Below are positions 9,473-18,186 of a stretch of 64,000 bases of DNA, piece after piece. Made by a program: the position numbers and the translations under genes. The DNA lies in the NCBI RefSeq assembly GCF_001858025.1, contig NZ_LZQD01000001.1, positions 355,656 through 419,655 on the forward strand. The letters are read 5' to 3'. This DNA comes from Trichormus sp. NMC-1 (GTDB lineage Bacteria > Cyanobacteriota > Cyanobacteriia > Cyanobacteriales > Nostocaceae). The notes under the pieces were generated by a model. That model did no database searches. It saw only the letters and a list, made by a program, of their open reading frames with translations, and had not been told where the DNA came from. Each line of letters opens with the position of its first letter. The first letter of the stretch is position 1.

Positions 9473-11366
9473 TAGCTTTCGCACCCTCCTTGATATTCGC
9501 TCTTTTCAAATCAGGATTAACTTCCTGCACTTTTGTTAAGAGGGAGTTAACATCATCTGTTAACTGTTGCAATTTATCTTGATTATGAGGGCTTTTACTA
9601 GAGTTCTCCACCACATTCAAAGTGCCATCTAGAAATCCACGCCGACACGCATGGCGCTGAATCTTGCCACTTGATGTCTTAGGAATACTCCCCGGCTTAA
9701 TCAAAACTGTTGCATACACTTGTAACCCGTGGTTATCTATGACTGCCTCAGTAATGTTGCCGACGACTTCTTTAATATCCAACCGCCTCAAAGAGGTTCG
9801 TTCTACCTCTTGCACAACAACTAATCGTTGTTGCCCTTTTTGCTCTACTGTAAAGGCTGCCCCACAATTCAATCGCAGTGCTGGATGACTGTTTTGAACC
9901 GTTAACTCAATATCCTGGGGATAATGATTTTGTCCGCGAACAATAATCACATCCTTAAGTCTTCCTGTAACAAACAACTCTTCGTCTTGCAAAAAGCCTA
10001 AGTCTCCTGTCCGGAGAAACGGTCCTTCACCTGTATCTGACAGATAAGCTTGAAAGGTTTCAGTTGTTTGCTCTGGTCGTCTCCAATAGCCAGCAGCCAC
10101 AGAAGAACCCGACACCCAAATCTCTCCTACCTTACTGGGGGGACACAGAGTTAAGGATTCAGGATCGACAATAGCGATTTTCTCATCTAAGCAGGTGCGA
10201 CCACAGCCAACAATTGTTGTAGTCCCTTCGTCAGATTCAGTAGCCACTATTCGATTTTCCTCAAGGGCTTTTGCTTCTACCTGGTAAAGAAGGGGGGGAG
10301 ATGTTTTTAAACCTCCTGAAACAAATAAAGTTGTTTCAGCCATGCCGTAGCAAGGATACAATGCTTCTTTACGAAAACCACACTCGGCAAAATAGTTAGC
10401 AAAGCGCTCTAATGTTTCAGACCGAACTGGTTCGGCTCCGTTGAAAGCAACTTCCCAACTGCTTAAGTCAAGACTAGAACGTTCTTCTGGAGTAATCTTG
10501 CGAACGCAAAGGTCATAGGCAAAATTTGGACCTCCACTAGTAGTCGCTTTGTATCGAGAAATAGCTTGCAACCAACGCAAAGGCTTTTGCAGAAAAGCTA
10601 CTGGTGACATGAGAATGGAAGGTAAACCCAAATATAGGGGCTGCAAGACATTGCCAATCAATCCCATATCGTGGAATAAGGGCAACCAACCGACGACTAT
10701 TGTTTGATCTGTATGTCCGAAGCCGATCTTGATCGCTCTTTCGTTGGACAGCAAATTTCCATGAGTGATCATCACTCCCTTCGGCGTTCCCGTAGAGCCA
10801 GAAGTATATTGCAGAAAGGCTACAGTATCGCTCTCTAGTTTTGGTTCTTGCCAATCTGAACTGATATTGCTGTCGATGTCATCAGTGCTTAACCAGTGCA
10901 TAGTTGGCAATTCTGGATTTTGGTCCCATTGACTTACCAAGTTTACTAACAAGGATGAAGTAGTCAATACAACAGTTGCTTGAGCATCTGTGACCATTGC
11001 CTGCAATCTCAACAAGTTCATATTCTGACGGGGTGGATATGCAGGAACTGCTACAACACCGGCATATAAACATCCCAAGAAGGCACTAATGAACTCTAGA
11101 CCTGGTGGATACAAGAGCAACGCACGTTTGCCAGATGCTCCTAGAGATTGAATATGGGATGCGAACTGACAAGTCAGCGCTTGCGCTATTGCCCGTGCTT
11201 TTTGGTCTAGTTCTCCATAAGTTAGGCTGACTTCTTCAGTTTCTCCATCTCGCAGAAAAGTATAGGCTTTTTGCTCAGACTGATTTTGCGCTCTGTAGCT
11301 TAGTAGTTGTACTAATGTTGAAAATCTTTCTAGAGAGTTTGGTAAATCGTTCAAACGAACATTCAT
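9459..11366 (-). CDS. Fatty acyl-AMP ligase (FAAL)
   Basis: The 635-aa protein activates a free fatty acid as acyl-adenylate and passes it to an ACP rather than to CoA. Motifs are LQYTSGSTGTPKGV (P-loop), GWLPLFHDMGL, ALYPCYGMAETTLF, LRTGDLG and the C-terminal IPKTSSGKIQR lysine. The FAAL-specific insertion region lies before LRTGDLG. It is the first gene of the minus-strand operon and would load the ACP at 7440-7724. A second FAAL, fused to an ACP, lies at 15966-18056, so the locus has two independent loading points. Confidence 0.95.
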   Translation of the reverse strand: MNVRLNDLPNSLERFSTLVQLLSYRAQNQSEQKAYTFLRDGETEEVSLTYGELDQKARAIAQALTCQFASHIQSLGASGKRALLLYPPGLEFISAFLGCLYAGVVAVPAYPPRQNMNLLRLQAMVTDAQATVVLTTSSLLVNLVSQWDQNPELPTMHWLSTDDIDSNISSDWQEPKLESDTVAFLQYTSGSTGTPKGVMITHGNLLSNERAIKIGFGHTDQTIVVGWLPLFHDMGLIGNVLQPLYLGLPSILMSPVAFLQKPLRWLQAISRYKATTSGGPNFAYDLCVRKITPEERSSLDLSSWEVAFNGAEPVRSETLERFANYFAECGFRKEALYPCYGMAETTLFVSGGLKTSPPLLYQVEAKALEENRIVATESDEGTTTIVGCGRTCLDEKIAIVDPESLTLCPPSKVGEIWVSGSSVAAGYWRRPEQTTETFQAYLSDTGEGPFLRTGDLGFLQDEELFVTGRLKDVIIVRGQNHYPQDIELTVQNSHPALRLNCGAAFTVEQKGQQRLVVVQEVERTSLRRLDIKEVVGNITEAVIDNHGLQVYATVLIKPGSIPKTSSGKIQRHACRRGFLDGTLNVVENSSKSPHNQDKLQQLTDDVNSLLTKVQEVNPDLKRANIKEGAKANALQ

Positions 11367-11872
11367 AAGCCAGTATTTTACAGGTTAGGAAGTAACGCGA
11401 TCAAAATCAATCTGTTTTCAGTATTCGATCTTTATCCTCATAAACTTTGCTTTTTTTAGATTCTTTGATACCTGCTTTTTGTTGGCATCTTGACATCCAA
11501 ACTAAACTTACTTTTTCTAAGGTACGAATGTACTAAGCACTTACATTAATTTGCCATTACTTCAAACATTGGCAAATAAACTGCTTTCGTCAAACTGGGA
11601 ATCAAAAAAACAATTCCCTCATTTTCACGCTTCAAATATGCTCAAGGTCTTAACATTTCATTAATGTTTCAAAATATTTCAAACATTAATAAATCGCCAA
11701 AAACTTTGTTAAATAAAGGGTTGAGAGTTTGCGTTGCCGAAAGTGACGAAAGATGGATCAGAATCTGTTGGTCATATCGATAATTATACGTCCAACCTGC
11801 GTGATGATATCATAACCCCTCTAGAAAACCAAGTTAAGTTTTTTTTATCCTCTTTTATACTAAGGAGAATGA

Positions 11873-11978
11873 GGAACTCCATAGAAATTAGCTTAGTTGT
11901 GATATCATGTCCCCTAGAATTGGGAAAATAAAGAACTCCGTAGAAATTAGCTTAGTTGTGATATCATGTCCCCTAGAA
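11873..11978. repeat. Two-copy direct repeat, 47 bases, period 59
   Basis: Copies at 11873-11919 and 11932-11978 differ at only two or three positions. Each ends with TTGTGATATCATGTCCCCTAG. A third partial match (GATGATATCATAACCCCTCTAG) lies at 11801-11825. This may be an array of regulator sites or a decayed insertion. Confidence 0.85.
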
Positions 11979-12157
11979 GTTACGGAACATAAAACTGCCT
12001 AAGGCAAAAAAGTCTTATGGGAACTGAGTTATAACACTACTCGTGGGATTAAGAGACTTCCAGATCCAATGGGAAAGCCATTTATCAGGATGAAGTGGAA
12101 CACGTGGTTTTGTGTAATAAAACCGTAAAGTACGCGAGATGTGAATAGCCAAAAGTT

Positions 12158-12169
12158 TACTGTACAGTA
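12158..12169. promoter_or_regulatory. Perfect 12-base palindrome, candidate operator
   Basis: TACTGTACAGTA is fully self-complementary and lies 252 bases before the DUF3419 gene in the divergent spacer. No regulator gene sits beside it, so its function is only a guess. Confidence 0.25.
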
Positions 12170-12326
12170 TTACTACTGAACAGCTAATTCATACGGAACC
12201 GATCATGATTCGTTTGGAAGCGGTGGTTGGAAAAATGCCAATAATGGTAACTTGCTAACTACCTAACCTACACCCTTACTACAAACACGGTTTTGGATGG
12301 TATGGATGAAGCTGTAATGCTCCCCC

Positions 12327-12353
12327 TCGACCTTCCCAACTCTAGGAAGTCGA
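12327..12353 (+). promoter_or_regulatory. Leader hairpin upstream of the plus-strand operon
   Basis: TCGA-C-CTTCC and GGAAG-TCGA pair across an 8-base loop with one bulged C. It ends 67 bases before the first ATG of the plus-strand cluster. It could shape the 5' untranslated leader; there is no U-run to make it a terminator. Confidence 0.3.
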
Positions 12354-12420
12354 AACATGACACATACAAACAAATGATCCAAATATTGCCGTAATCAAGC
12401 TAACCAAATAAGAAGGTTTT

Positions 12421-13563
12421 ATGCAAAAATCTAATCAAGAGAAGTGGATCTTATACAGTACCTGTGATGAAGATTCATACTCGGAGTTACGAGCTTTAGA
12501 TATTACATCAAATGACAGAGTGCTTGCTGTCACGGGCAGCGGATGCCGAACTCTTAGCCTTCTTGCTTGCAATCCCAAGTCATTAATATCTGTAGATTTC
12601 TCACCTGGTCAAAATTATTTGCTCGAATTGAAACTGGCAGCCATTCGGGCTTTATCATATGACAAGCTACTTCAGTTTTTTGGTGTAGAAGATTGCTCTA
12701 ATCGGTGGGAGATATTTTCCTCATTTGAAGATAAAATATCTCCTCAAGCATTTGCTTATTTTAGTGCCAATCGGTGGGCAATTGAAGCAGGAGTTCTTGT
12801 TTCAGGTCGTCATGAATTATTTTATGTTAGATTCGTTGCGCCATTAATGCGTCTACTTTATGGTAGACAATTTGAGCAGATTGCTCGTGCTTCGACCTTA
12901 GAAGAGCAGCGTGACATTTTCAATAACCATATCTCTGGTTTTTTCTGGAATTCTCTGATTCGTCTGGGCTTTTCACCCTTGTCAATCCAAATCATCCTCA
13001 ACGATCCCAAATATTTAGTGGAAATGAATGTGAATGTTGGGGATTACTTAATAGAACGATTGCATCACACTTTCAATAATCATTTAGTGCGGGATAATAA
13101 CTGGACTAGTTTCATGTTCTATGGTAAATATGTGGAATATCAGGGAAAACGTTGTCTTCCTCACTTTTTACTTGAGGAAAATTACCATGCTATACGTCAA
13201 GCAACAACCAAATTCGAGATTGTCACAACCAATCTGATCGAATATATGAAGAAAATGCCAGAGAAATCAATCGATAAGTATTCATTGTCAGATGTCACAA
13301 GTTGTATTGATGGAGAGACTTTTACCAGTTTAATAAACGAAGTAGTTAGAACAGGTGCAAACCAAGGAAAATTATGTTATCGCAATTTTCTGAATAAGCA
13401 ATTAATTCCATCTGATTTAGAAGATGTTCTCCAGCGTGATCAGGAGTTAAGCGACTCTCTCTATCACGATGATCTAGCGTTTGCTTATAGTTTTGAGATA
13501 GCGCAAATTAACAAAACAAAAAAACCAGTTGCAGAAATTAGCACAGTAGCTGGTATTAGTTAG
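12421..13563 (+). CDS. DUF3419/BtaA-like 3-amino-3-carboxypropyl transferase
   Basis: This 380-aa protein resembles the DUF3419 family. BtaA of this family moves the 3-amino-3-carboxypropyl group of S-adenosylmethionine onto diacylglycerol in betaine-lipid synthesis. A Rossmann-like SAM site reads VLAVTGSGCRTLSLL, followed by SVDFSPGQNYLLELK, which matches the VDxxPxQ segment of the family. No membrane segment is evident. No BtaB partner is fused or adjacent, and the neighbours are secondary-metabolism enzymes. A role in adding a homoserine-like unit to a small molecule is therefore more likely than lipid synthesis, but this is inference. It is the first gene of the operon, with AAGAAGG just upstream of the ATG. 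Confidence 0.75.
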   Translation: MQKSNQEKWILYSTCDEDSYSELRALDITSNDRVLAVTGSGCRTLSLLACNPKSLISVDFSPGQNYLLELKLAAIRALSYDKLLQFFGVEDCSNRWEIFSSFEDKISPQAFAYFSANRWAIEAGVLVSGRHELFYVRFVAPLMRLLYGRQFEQIARASTLEEQRDIFNNHISGFFWNSLIRLGFSPLSIQIILNDPKYLVEMNVNVGDYLIERLHHTFNNHLVRDNNWTSFMFYGKYVEYQGKRCLPHFLLEENYHAIRQATTKFEIVTTNLIEYMKKMPEKSIDKYSLSDVTSCIDGETFTSLINEVVRTGANQGKLCYRNFLNKQLIPSDLEDVLQRDQELSDSLYHDDLAFAYSFEIAQINKTKKPVAEISTVAGIS

Positions 13564-13600
13564 TAGAGATAACTGAGGTAATATTTAGAGAGTCACGATT

Positions 13601-14584
13601 ATGTGCTTGAATCAAAATTTCAGAATTCACCCAATTCCTAATAGCTGGTATCGTGTTTGTTTTAGTAAAGACCTGCGTCCAGGGGAAGTTAAGCCACTGC
13701 GTTACTTCAACAAGGATATCGTTCTCTTCCGCACAGAAAGTGGTGAAGCCTGCGTCTTTGATGCTCACTGTCGCCATTTGGGAGCGCATTTAGGTCACGG
13801 AGGAGAGGTAAGAGGTGAAGGTATCCAATGTCCATACCACGGTTGGATTTGGGATAAAGAAGGATACTGCAATCATGTTCCTTATCCTCACACTGGCAGT
13901 AATCCAACTGCCAAAATTGGCAAATGGCCAGTAGCTGAACTTAATGGTATAGTTTACGCCTACTACCACGTTGAAGGAAAACCTCCTACTTGGGAAATGC
14001 CAGAATTTCCAGAATTTTCTGGAGGAGAGTGGGTATCTGCCGTTCAAATGTATAAACGCAACGTTTCCTGCTCCATACAAGAAATTGCTGAAAATAATTC
14101 AGATACTGCACATTTCAGCCATTTACATGGGGCAAGGTTTGGTAAAGTCCTCAGCGAATCTCTGGAACTAGATGGATTGATACGTACTCATATTGCCTCT
14201 TATGAAGTTCAGATACCCCTTATATCTAGATTGCTTGGTATCAACGAATTCCATACTACATATCAACAGTATGGATTGGGTTGCAATCGCAATCTTGTTT
14301 CTCTCAAAGCCAATGGCAAAACAGTTCTAGAATGGCGACTTGTTTGTATGCATACGCCCATTGACAAAGAAAATGCAGAGGCGCTATGCGTAACAAAACT
14401 GAAGAAATTTATTAACGTTCCCATTACTCGTTTCATAGTGGAACTACTAACCAAAAAAGCTTGCGAAGAAGTTGATAAAGATGCAATGGTGTGGGATCAC
14501 AAAATTTTTCTGGAGAATCCACCTCTGTACAAAGAAGAACACAGCATTAATCAGTTCCGAGAATGGGTTGAACAATTTTACTAA
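13601..14584 (+). CDS. Rieske non-heme iron oxygenase
   Basis: At 327 aa it has an N-terminal Rieske [2Fe-2S] domain with C57-x-H59 and C77-x2-H80 (CRH; CPYHGW). The C-terminal catalytic domain carries the mononuclear iron motif NNSDTAHFSHLH, with Asp168, His171 and His176. It resembles the KshA/VanA-like single-component oxygenases that hydroxylate or demethylate small molecules using a separate reductase. No reductase gene lies in the cluster, so electrons probably come from host ferredoxin. It starts 37 bases after the DUF3419 gene and is presumably co-transcribed. Confidence 0.93.
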   Translation: MCLNQNFRIHPIPNSWYRVCFSKDLRPGEVKPLRYFNKDIVLFRTESGEACVFDAHCRHLGAHLGHGGEVRGEGIQCPYHGWIWDKEGYCNHVPYPHTGSNPTAKIGKWPVAELNGIVYAYYHVEGKPPTWEMPEFPEFSGGEWVSAVQMYKRNVSCSIQEIAENNSDTAHFSHLHGARFGKVLSESLELDGLIRTHIASYEVQIPLISRLLGINEFHTTYQQYGLGCNRNLVSLKANGKTVLEWRLVCMHTPIDKENAEALCVTKLKKFINVPITRFIVELLTKKACEEVDKDAMVWDHKIFLENPPLYKEEHSINQFREWVEQFY

Positions 14585-14816
14585 ATTTCAGATGCGACAG
14601 GAAACGATATCATTCAACGATATCACTACCGACTCACTCTTTCAGGTAAAGAAAATCTAAAAATGCATTTTGTACACGAAGAACGTGTTAGTCCTGTTAC
14701 TAAATCCAGATGCAACGGGAAACGATATCACTAAACGATATCACTACCGACTCACCCTTTCAGGTAAGGAAAATCTAAAAATGCATTTTTTACAGAAAGA
14801 ACGTGCTACTCTCGAA
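14581..14816. repeat. Tandem duplication of 118 bases at the start of the dehydrogenase gene
   Basis: The block 14581-14698 is repeated at 14699-14816 with period 118, measured from GATGC(G/A)AC at 14591/14709 and AAAATGCATTTT at 14661/14779. It covers the Rieske stop region and the first codons of the next gene. The upstream copy still carries an ATG at 14663 followed by a 23-codon frame ending in TAA, a decoy start of the dehydrogenase. Each copy also contains two GATATCA sites. Confidence 0.88.
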
Positions 14817-15902
14817 AAATTTCTACCAACCCTTGACAACCGACTTCAAGAAAAATCCTTTCTGGATTTGGAAGATAAGGGAAGTCCCGCTCTGCAAATT
14901 TTTCGTGAACTGGGTGGACCAGGATTGTTGATTCCACGGGAATATGGAGGGTCTGGTGTTACACCTTTGGAACTCGCTCACATTCAGCGAGCAGTTGCTA
15001 GTCGTTCACCTTCTTTGGCCCTTGCGGCAAATATGCATCATTGTACAGTCATAGCTTTCCTGGACAGTCTTGCTGATGAATCCGTTGGGGAGTTTGTTCG
15101 GGCTATTGCTGAGAATAATCTCTATTTAGCTTCTGGCTTTTCGGAAGGAAACAGAAGTGCAAGTATCTTAGCACCAACCCTCACATCACAGCGAGTTGAT
15201 GGTGGTTTACTTGTTAATGGTAGCAAAAAGCCTTGTAGTTTATCCGCATCAATGGATTTTCTAACGGCAAGTGTAATCGTTCCCAGTAGATCAGGAGATG
15301 GACAGGAGTTAGCATTAGCTATCATTGCAGCTGATTCACCAGGTATTGAGCGTAAACCTTTTTGGAATACTTGGGTTCTTCGTGGAGCAGAAAGCGAGGA
15401 AGTAATTTTAAAAGATGTATTTGTCCCAGAGGAATTTATCTTTTATTTAGGTAAGCCAGAGGACTTAGGAAGCATCATGGCTAGGGCGTTTGTTTGGTTT
15501 GAGTTATTTGTATCAGCTTCCTATCTAGGTGCAGCCAGCGCCCTCGTCGAGCGGGTAATTGCCGAACGTAGAGGTACGCCTACTGAGCGTGCATTAGTGG
15601 CAATTGAAGTCGAAGGAGCAATGGCTTCACTTGAAGCTGTCGCCCATGCAATTATGCTTGGTTGGTCAAGTGACAGTGAAATTGCACAAGCCTTATTTGT
15701 GCGTTATTCAGTGCAACGTTCTATAGAAAGAGTTGTGGAAACATCAGCAGAATTATTGGGCGGACTGGCGTTTATTAGTTCTGGAGAAGTTGCCTATTTG
15801 TTAGCAGCGTCCAGAGCGCTTGCGTTCCATCCACCTTCACGTCTGAGTATGGCATCTTATTTAGATGACTATTTAGCAGGTGGACTTTTAGTGATGCCTT
15901 AA
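14781..15902 (+). CDS. Acyl-CoA dehydrogenase family protein
   Basis: From the ATG at 14781 (MHFLQKERATLEKF) it is 373 aa, close to the classic family length. AAGGA ten bases upstream supports this start. A longer frame from 14670 reads through the duplicated block and gives a non-family N-terminus. Family features are FRELGGPGLLIPREYGGSGVTP, ASGFSEGNRSASIL and the helical C-terminus. The usual ExxG(T/S)xPR-like flavin contacts are weak and I do not see a clear EGxxE catalytic Glu, so it may be an acyl-ACP oxidase or a non-dehydrogenating member. It is the second protein of this family in the locus and is divergent from the one at 7865-9472. Confidence 0.85.
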   Translation: MHFLQKERATLEKFLPTLDNRLQEKSFLDLEDKGSPALQIFRELGGPGLLIPREYGGSGVTPLELAHIQRAVASRSPSLALAANMHHCTVIAFLDSLADESVGEFVRAIAENNLYLASGFSEGNRSASILAPTLTSQRVDGGLLVNGSKKPCSLSASMDFLTASVIVPSRSGDGQELALAIIAADSPGIERKPFWNTWVLRGAESEEVILKDVFVPEEFIFYLGKPEDLGSIMARAFVWFELFVSASYLGAASALVERVIAERRGTPTERALVAIEVEGAMASLEAVAHAIMLGWSSDSEIAQALFVRYSVQRSIERVVETSAELLGGLAFISSGEVAYLLAASRALAFHPPSRLSMASYLDDYLAGGLLVMP

Positions 15903-15965
15903 TTTCACAAGACGCGAACTCCACGTCCAGTTGAACATAACGACCACTAACTCTAAATAATTCCC

Positions 15966-18056
15966 ATGAATCAGGTCATTACAACAATTACAAATAGCAA
16001 TTTTATAAGCAACAACAGCTACTCTAATTTGGTTGATCTTTTACGCTATAGAGCTTTAAATCAACCAAATCAAACTGCTTTCAAGTATTTAGAAGATGAA
16101 GAAGGACTAGAATCAACTTTAACTTATCAGCAACTAGATGCTAAAGCTAGAAGTATTGCTGTATATTTGCAGAATCTATCAACTCCAGGAGAAAGAGTTT
16201 TATTACTCTACCCACCTGGAATGGATTATATAGCAGCCTTTTTTGGTTGTCTTTACGCAGAATTAATTGCTATTCCTCTCTATTCGCCGAGAAATAACCG
16301 CAAGATGTCTCGGATTCAGTCAATTATGGAGGATTCTCAAGCACAAATTGCTTTGACAAATAATCAATCTCTCAATAATTTACAAACATTATTGAATCAT
16401 ACTCCTGATTTGAAAAAGCTACAATGGTTAGCAACTGACAAAATTGATGAAAATTTAGCTGATCAATGGGAGTCAAAATCAGTCAGCAGTGTTTCTATTG
16501 CTTATCTTCAATACACATCTGGTTCTACTTCAACACCTAAAGGTGTAATGATTAGTCATGAGAATGCTTTAGAGAACTCAGCAGAAATAGCCATTTCATG
16601 GAAAACAGGGACTGATAGTATTCTCGTATCATGGTTACCTCACTTTCATGATTTTGGACAAATATACGGGGTGATTCAACCGATTTACAATGGATTCCCA
16701 TGTATATTTATGTCACCTGCCTCATTTACTCAAAAGCCAATTCGATGGCTAAAAGCAATCTCTGACTATAAAGCTACTCACAGTGGCGCACCAAATTTTG
16801 CTTATGATTTATGTACTGACAAAATCAGCCCAGAACAACGCGAAAATCTAGACCTGAGTAGTTGGCAGGTAACTGTAAATGGTGCAGAACCAGTAAGACA
16901 GCAAACATTGGAAAAATTCTATCAAGCTTTTGCACCGTATGGTTTTCGTTGGAGTACTTTCTACCCAGGTTACGGACTAGCAGAGGCAACACTGAAAGTG
17001 TCATCTGCTAGAAAGAAGAACTCGCCAACAATTTTAACTGTTCAAGCAGATTCACTATCCAAAAATTTAATTGTGGAGGCATCAGAAGACGAGCCGTTTG
17101 CAAAGACATTAGTTGGATGTGGTAGTACTGTATTAAACTCAAAAGTTGTCATTGTAGATACTAAATCTCTGACTCAATCTCCATCTGATCAAGTTGGTGA
17201 AATTTGGGTATCAGGTCCTAGTATTGCTCAGGGGTATTGGGGACGACTTGAAGAAACTCAGCGGACATTTGGGGCTTATTTAACTGATAATGGTGAGGGT
17301 CCCTTCTTGCGAACAGGTGATTTGGGCTTTCTCAAAGATGATGAGTTATTTATCACAGGTCGAATTAAGGATTTGATCGTCATCCGAGGTAGCAATCACT
17401 ATCCTCAGGATATCGAGCTAACAGCAGAACAAAGTCACCCCAGTCTACGTTCGGGATATAGCGCAGTATTTAGCATTGATGAGAATGAGCAAGAAAGACT
17501 GGTTGTTGTTTGTGAAATCGAGCGTACTCACCTGCGTAAGTTGGATGCTGATGAAGTAATTCGAGCCATACGCAAAGCAGTATCTAAAGAACATGAATTA
17601 GAGGTATACGCTGTATTACTGCTAAAAACAGGTAGCATTCCTAAAACCTCGAGTGGCAAAATTCAACGTCAGGCTTGTCGCACTCAATTTTTAAATAACC
17701 AATTAGATGTAGTGCAAGAGTGGAAAGATAAGTCAAAAGAACAAGTAATTAATGAAGGTAAATCTCCCATGCAAAATAACTTATCCAGTATCATTAAATT
17801 AGGTATTCAAGATTGGCTAATTTCGTGGATTGCCAAAGAGAAAAAGTTAGATATAAAAGAAATGGACCCCAATCAATCTCTTACTTACTACGCGCTTAGT
17901 TCTTTGGATAGTATGAATTTACATGGAGATTTAGAAACTTGGCTTGGCTATTCAATTGTTCCTGATTGGTTGTGGGATTCTCCATCGATTGATGCATTAG
18001 CCAAGCAAATTTCTCAATCTCAAAATGCTTTTTCAGTCGCTAAAGTAGCATCATAG
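15966..18056 (+). CDS. FAAL-ACP didomain loading protein
   Basis: The 696-aa protein joins a fatty acyl-AMP ligase (about 1-585) to an acyl carrier domain (about 615-690). FAAL motifs are LQYTSGSTSTPKGV, SWLPHFHDFGQ, LRTGDLG and IPKTSSGKIQRQACR. The carrier site is YYALSSLDSMNL with a phosphopantetheine Ser. The P-loop reads STSTPKG, with Ser replacing a Gly. It should adenylate a fatty acid and load it on its own ACP, giving a carrier-bound substrate for the dehydrogenase, oxygenases and condensing enzyme around it. Similarity to the FAAL at 9459-11366 is clear, so one probably arose by duplication. Confidence 0.93.
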   Translation: MNQVITTITNSNFISNNSYSNLVDLLRYRALNQPNQTAFKYLEDEEGLESTLTYQQLDAKARSIAVYLQNLSTPGERVLLLYPPGMDYIAAFFGCLYAELIAIPLYSPRNNRKMSRIQSIMEDSQAQIALTNNQSLNNLQTLLNHTPDLKKLQWLATDKIDENLADQWESKSVSSVSIAYLQYTSGSTSTPKGVMISHENALENSAEIAISWKTGTDSILVSWLPHFHDFGQIYGVIQPIYNGFPCIFMSPASFTQKPIRWLKAISDYKATHSGAPNFAYDLCTDKISPEQRENLDLSSWQVTVNGAEPVRQQTLEKFYQAFAPYGFRWSTFYPGYGLAEATLKVSSARKKNSPTILTVQADSLSKNLIVEASEDEPFAKTLVGCGSTVLNSKVVIVDTKSLTQSPSDQVGEIWVSGPSIAQGYWGRLEETQRTFGAYLTDNGEGPFLRTGDLGFLKDDELFITGRIKDLIVIRGSNHYPQDIELTAEQSHPSLRSGYSAVFSIDENEQERLVVVCEIERTHLRKLDADEVIRAIRKAVSKEHELEVYAVLLLKTGSIPKTSSGKIQRQACRTQFLNNQLDVVQEWKDKSKEQVINEGKSPMQNNLSSIIKLGIQDWLISWIAKEKKLDIKEMDPNQSLTYYALSSLDSMNLHGDLETWLGYSIVPDWLWDSPSIDALAKQISQSQNAFSVAKVAS

Positions 18057-18112
18057 CGTGCTTCTATAAATCCTTGCATTCTGAGCAATTCTTTACGCTC
18101 CTCTTAATTTAA

Positions 18113-18141
18113 GGAAGTTATTAAGAAAAACTATAACTTCC
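18113..18141 (+). promoter_or_regulatory. Hairpin between FAAL-ACP and KAS III genes
   Basis: GGAAGTTAT and ATAACTTCC pair perfectly around an 11-base A-rich loop in the 130-base spacer. There is no T-run after it, so an attenuator or processing hairpin is more likely than a terminator. Confidence 0.4.
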
Positions 18142-18186
18142 GATCAACAACCAAAAACAATTGTTGTCTTCTTTCTATAAAATAAC

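Larger units (their letters stand above)
11367..12420. other. 1.05 kb spacer between divergent biosynthetic operons
   Basis: No convincing gene is present. The spacer must hold the promoters of both the FAAL operon (minus) and the DUF3419 operon (plus). It contains a 59-base-period direct repeat, a 12-base perfect palindrome and a leader hairpin, listed separately. A short open frame at 11734-11931 has no ATG start and no recognisable family. GATATCA motifs recur here (11806, 11900, 11959) and again in the duplicated block at 14.6 kb. Confidence 0.6.

Noticed and set aside
12180..12270. A frame reading SYGTDHDSFGSGGWKN that looks like a peptide precursor core
   Set aside because: It has no start codon, follows a stop at once and shows no leader peptide or modifying enzyme nearby.
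11801..12400. Group II intron or transposase remnant in the divergent spacer
   Set aside because: No reverse transcriptase or transposase motif, and no domain V-like hairpin could be found in either strand.
12421..13563. Betaine-lipid synthesis locus
   Set aside because: No BtaB methyltransferase domain is fused or adjacent, and the neighbours are acyl-activating and oxidative enzymes.
14670..14780. Upstream start for the second acyl-CoA dehydrogenase
   Set aside because: The extra 37 codons come from the duplicated block and do not resemble the family; 14781 has a ribosome site.
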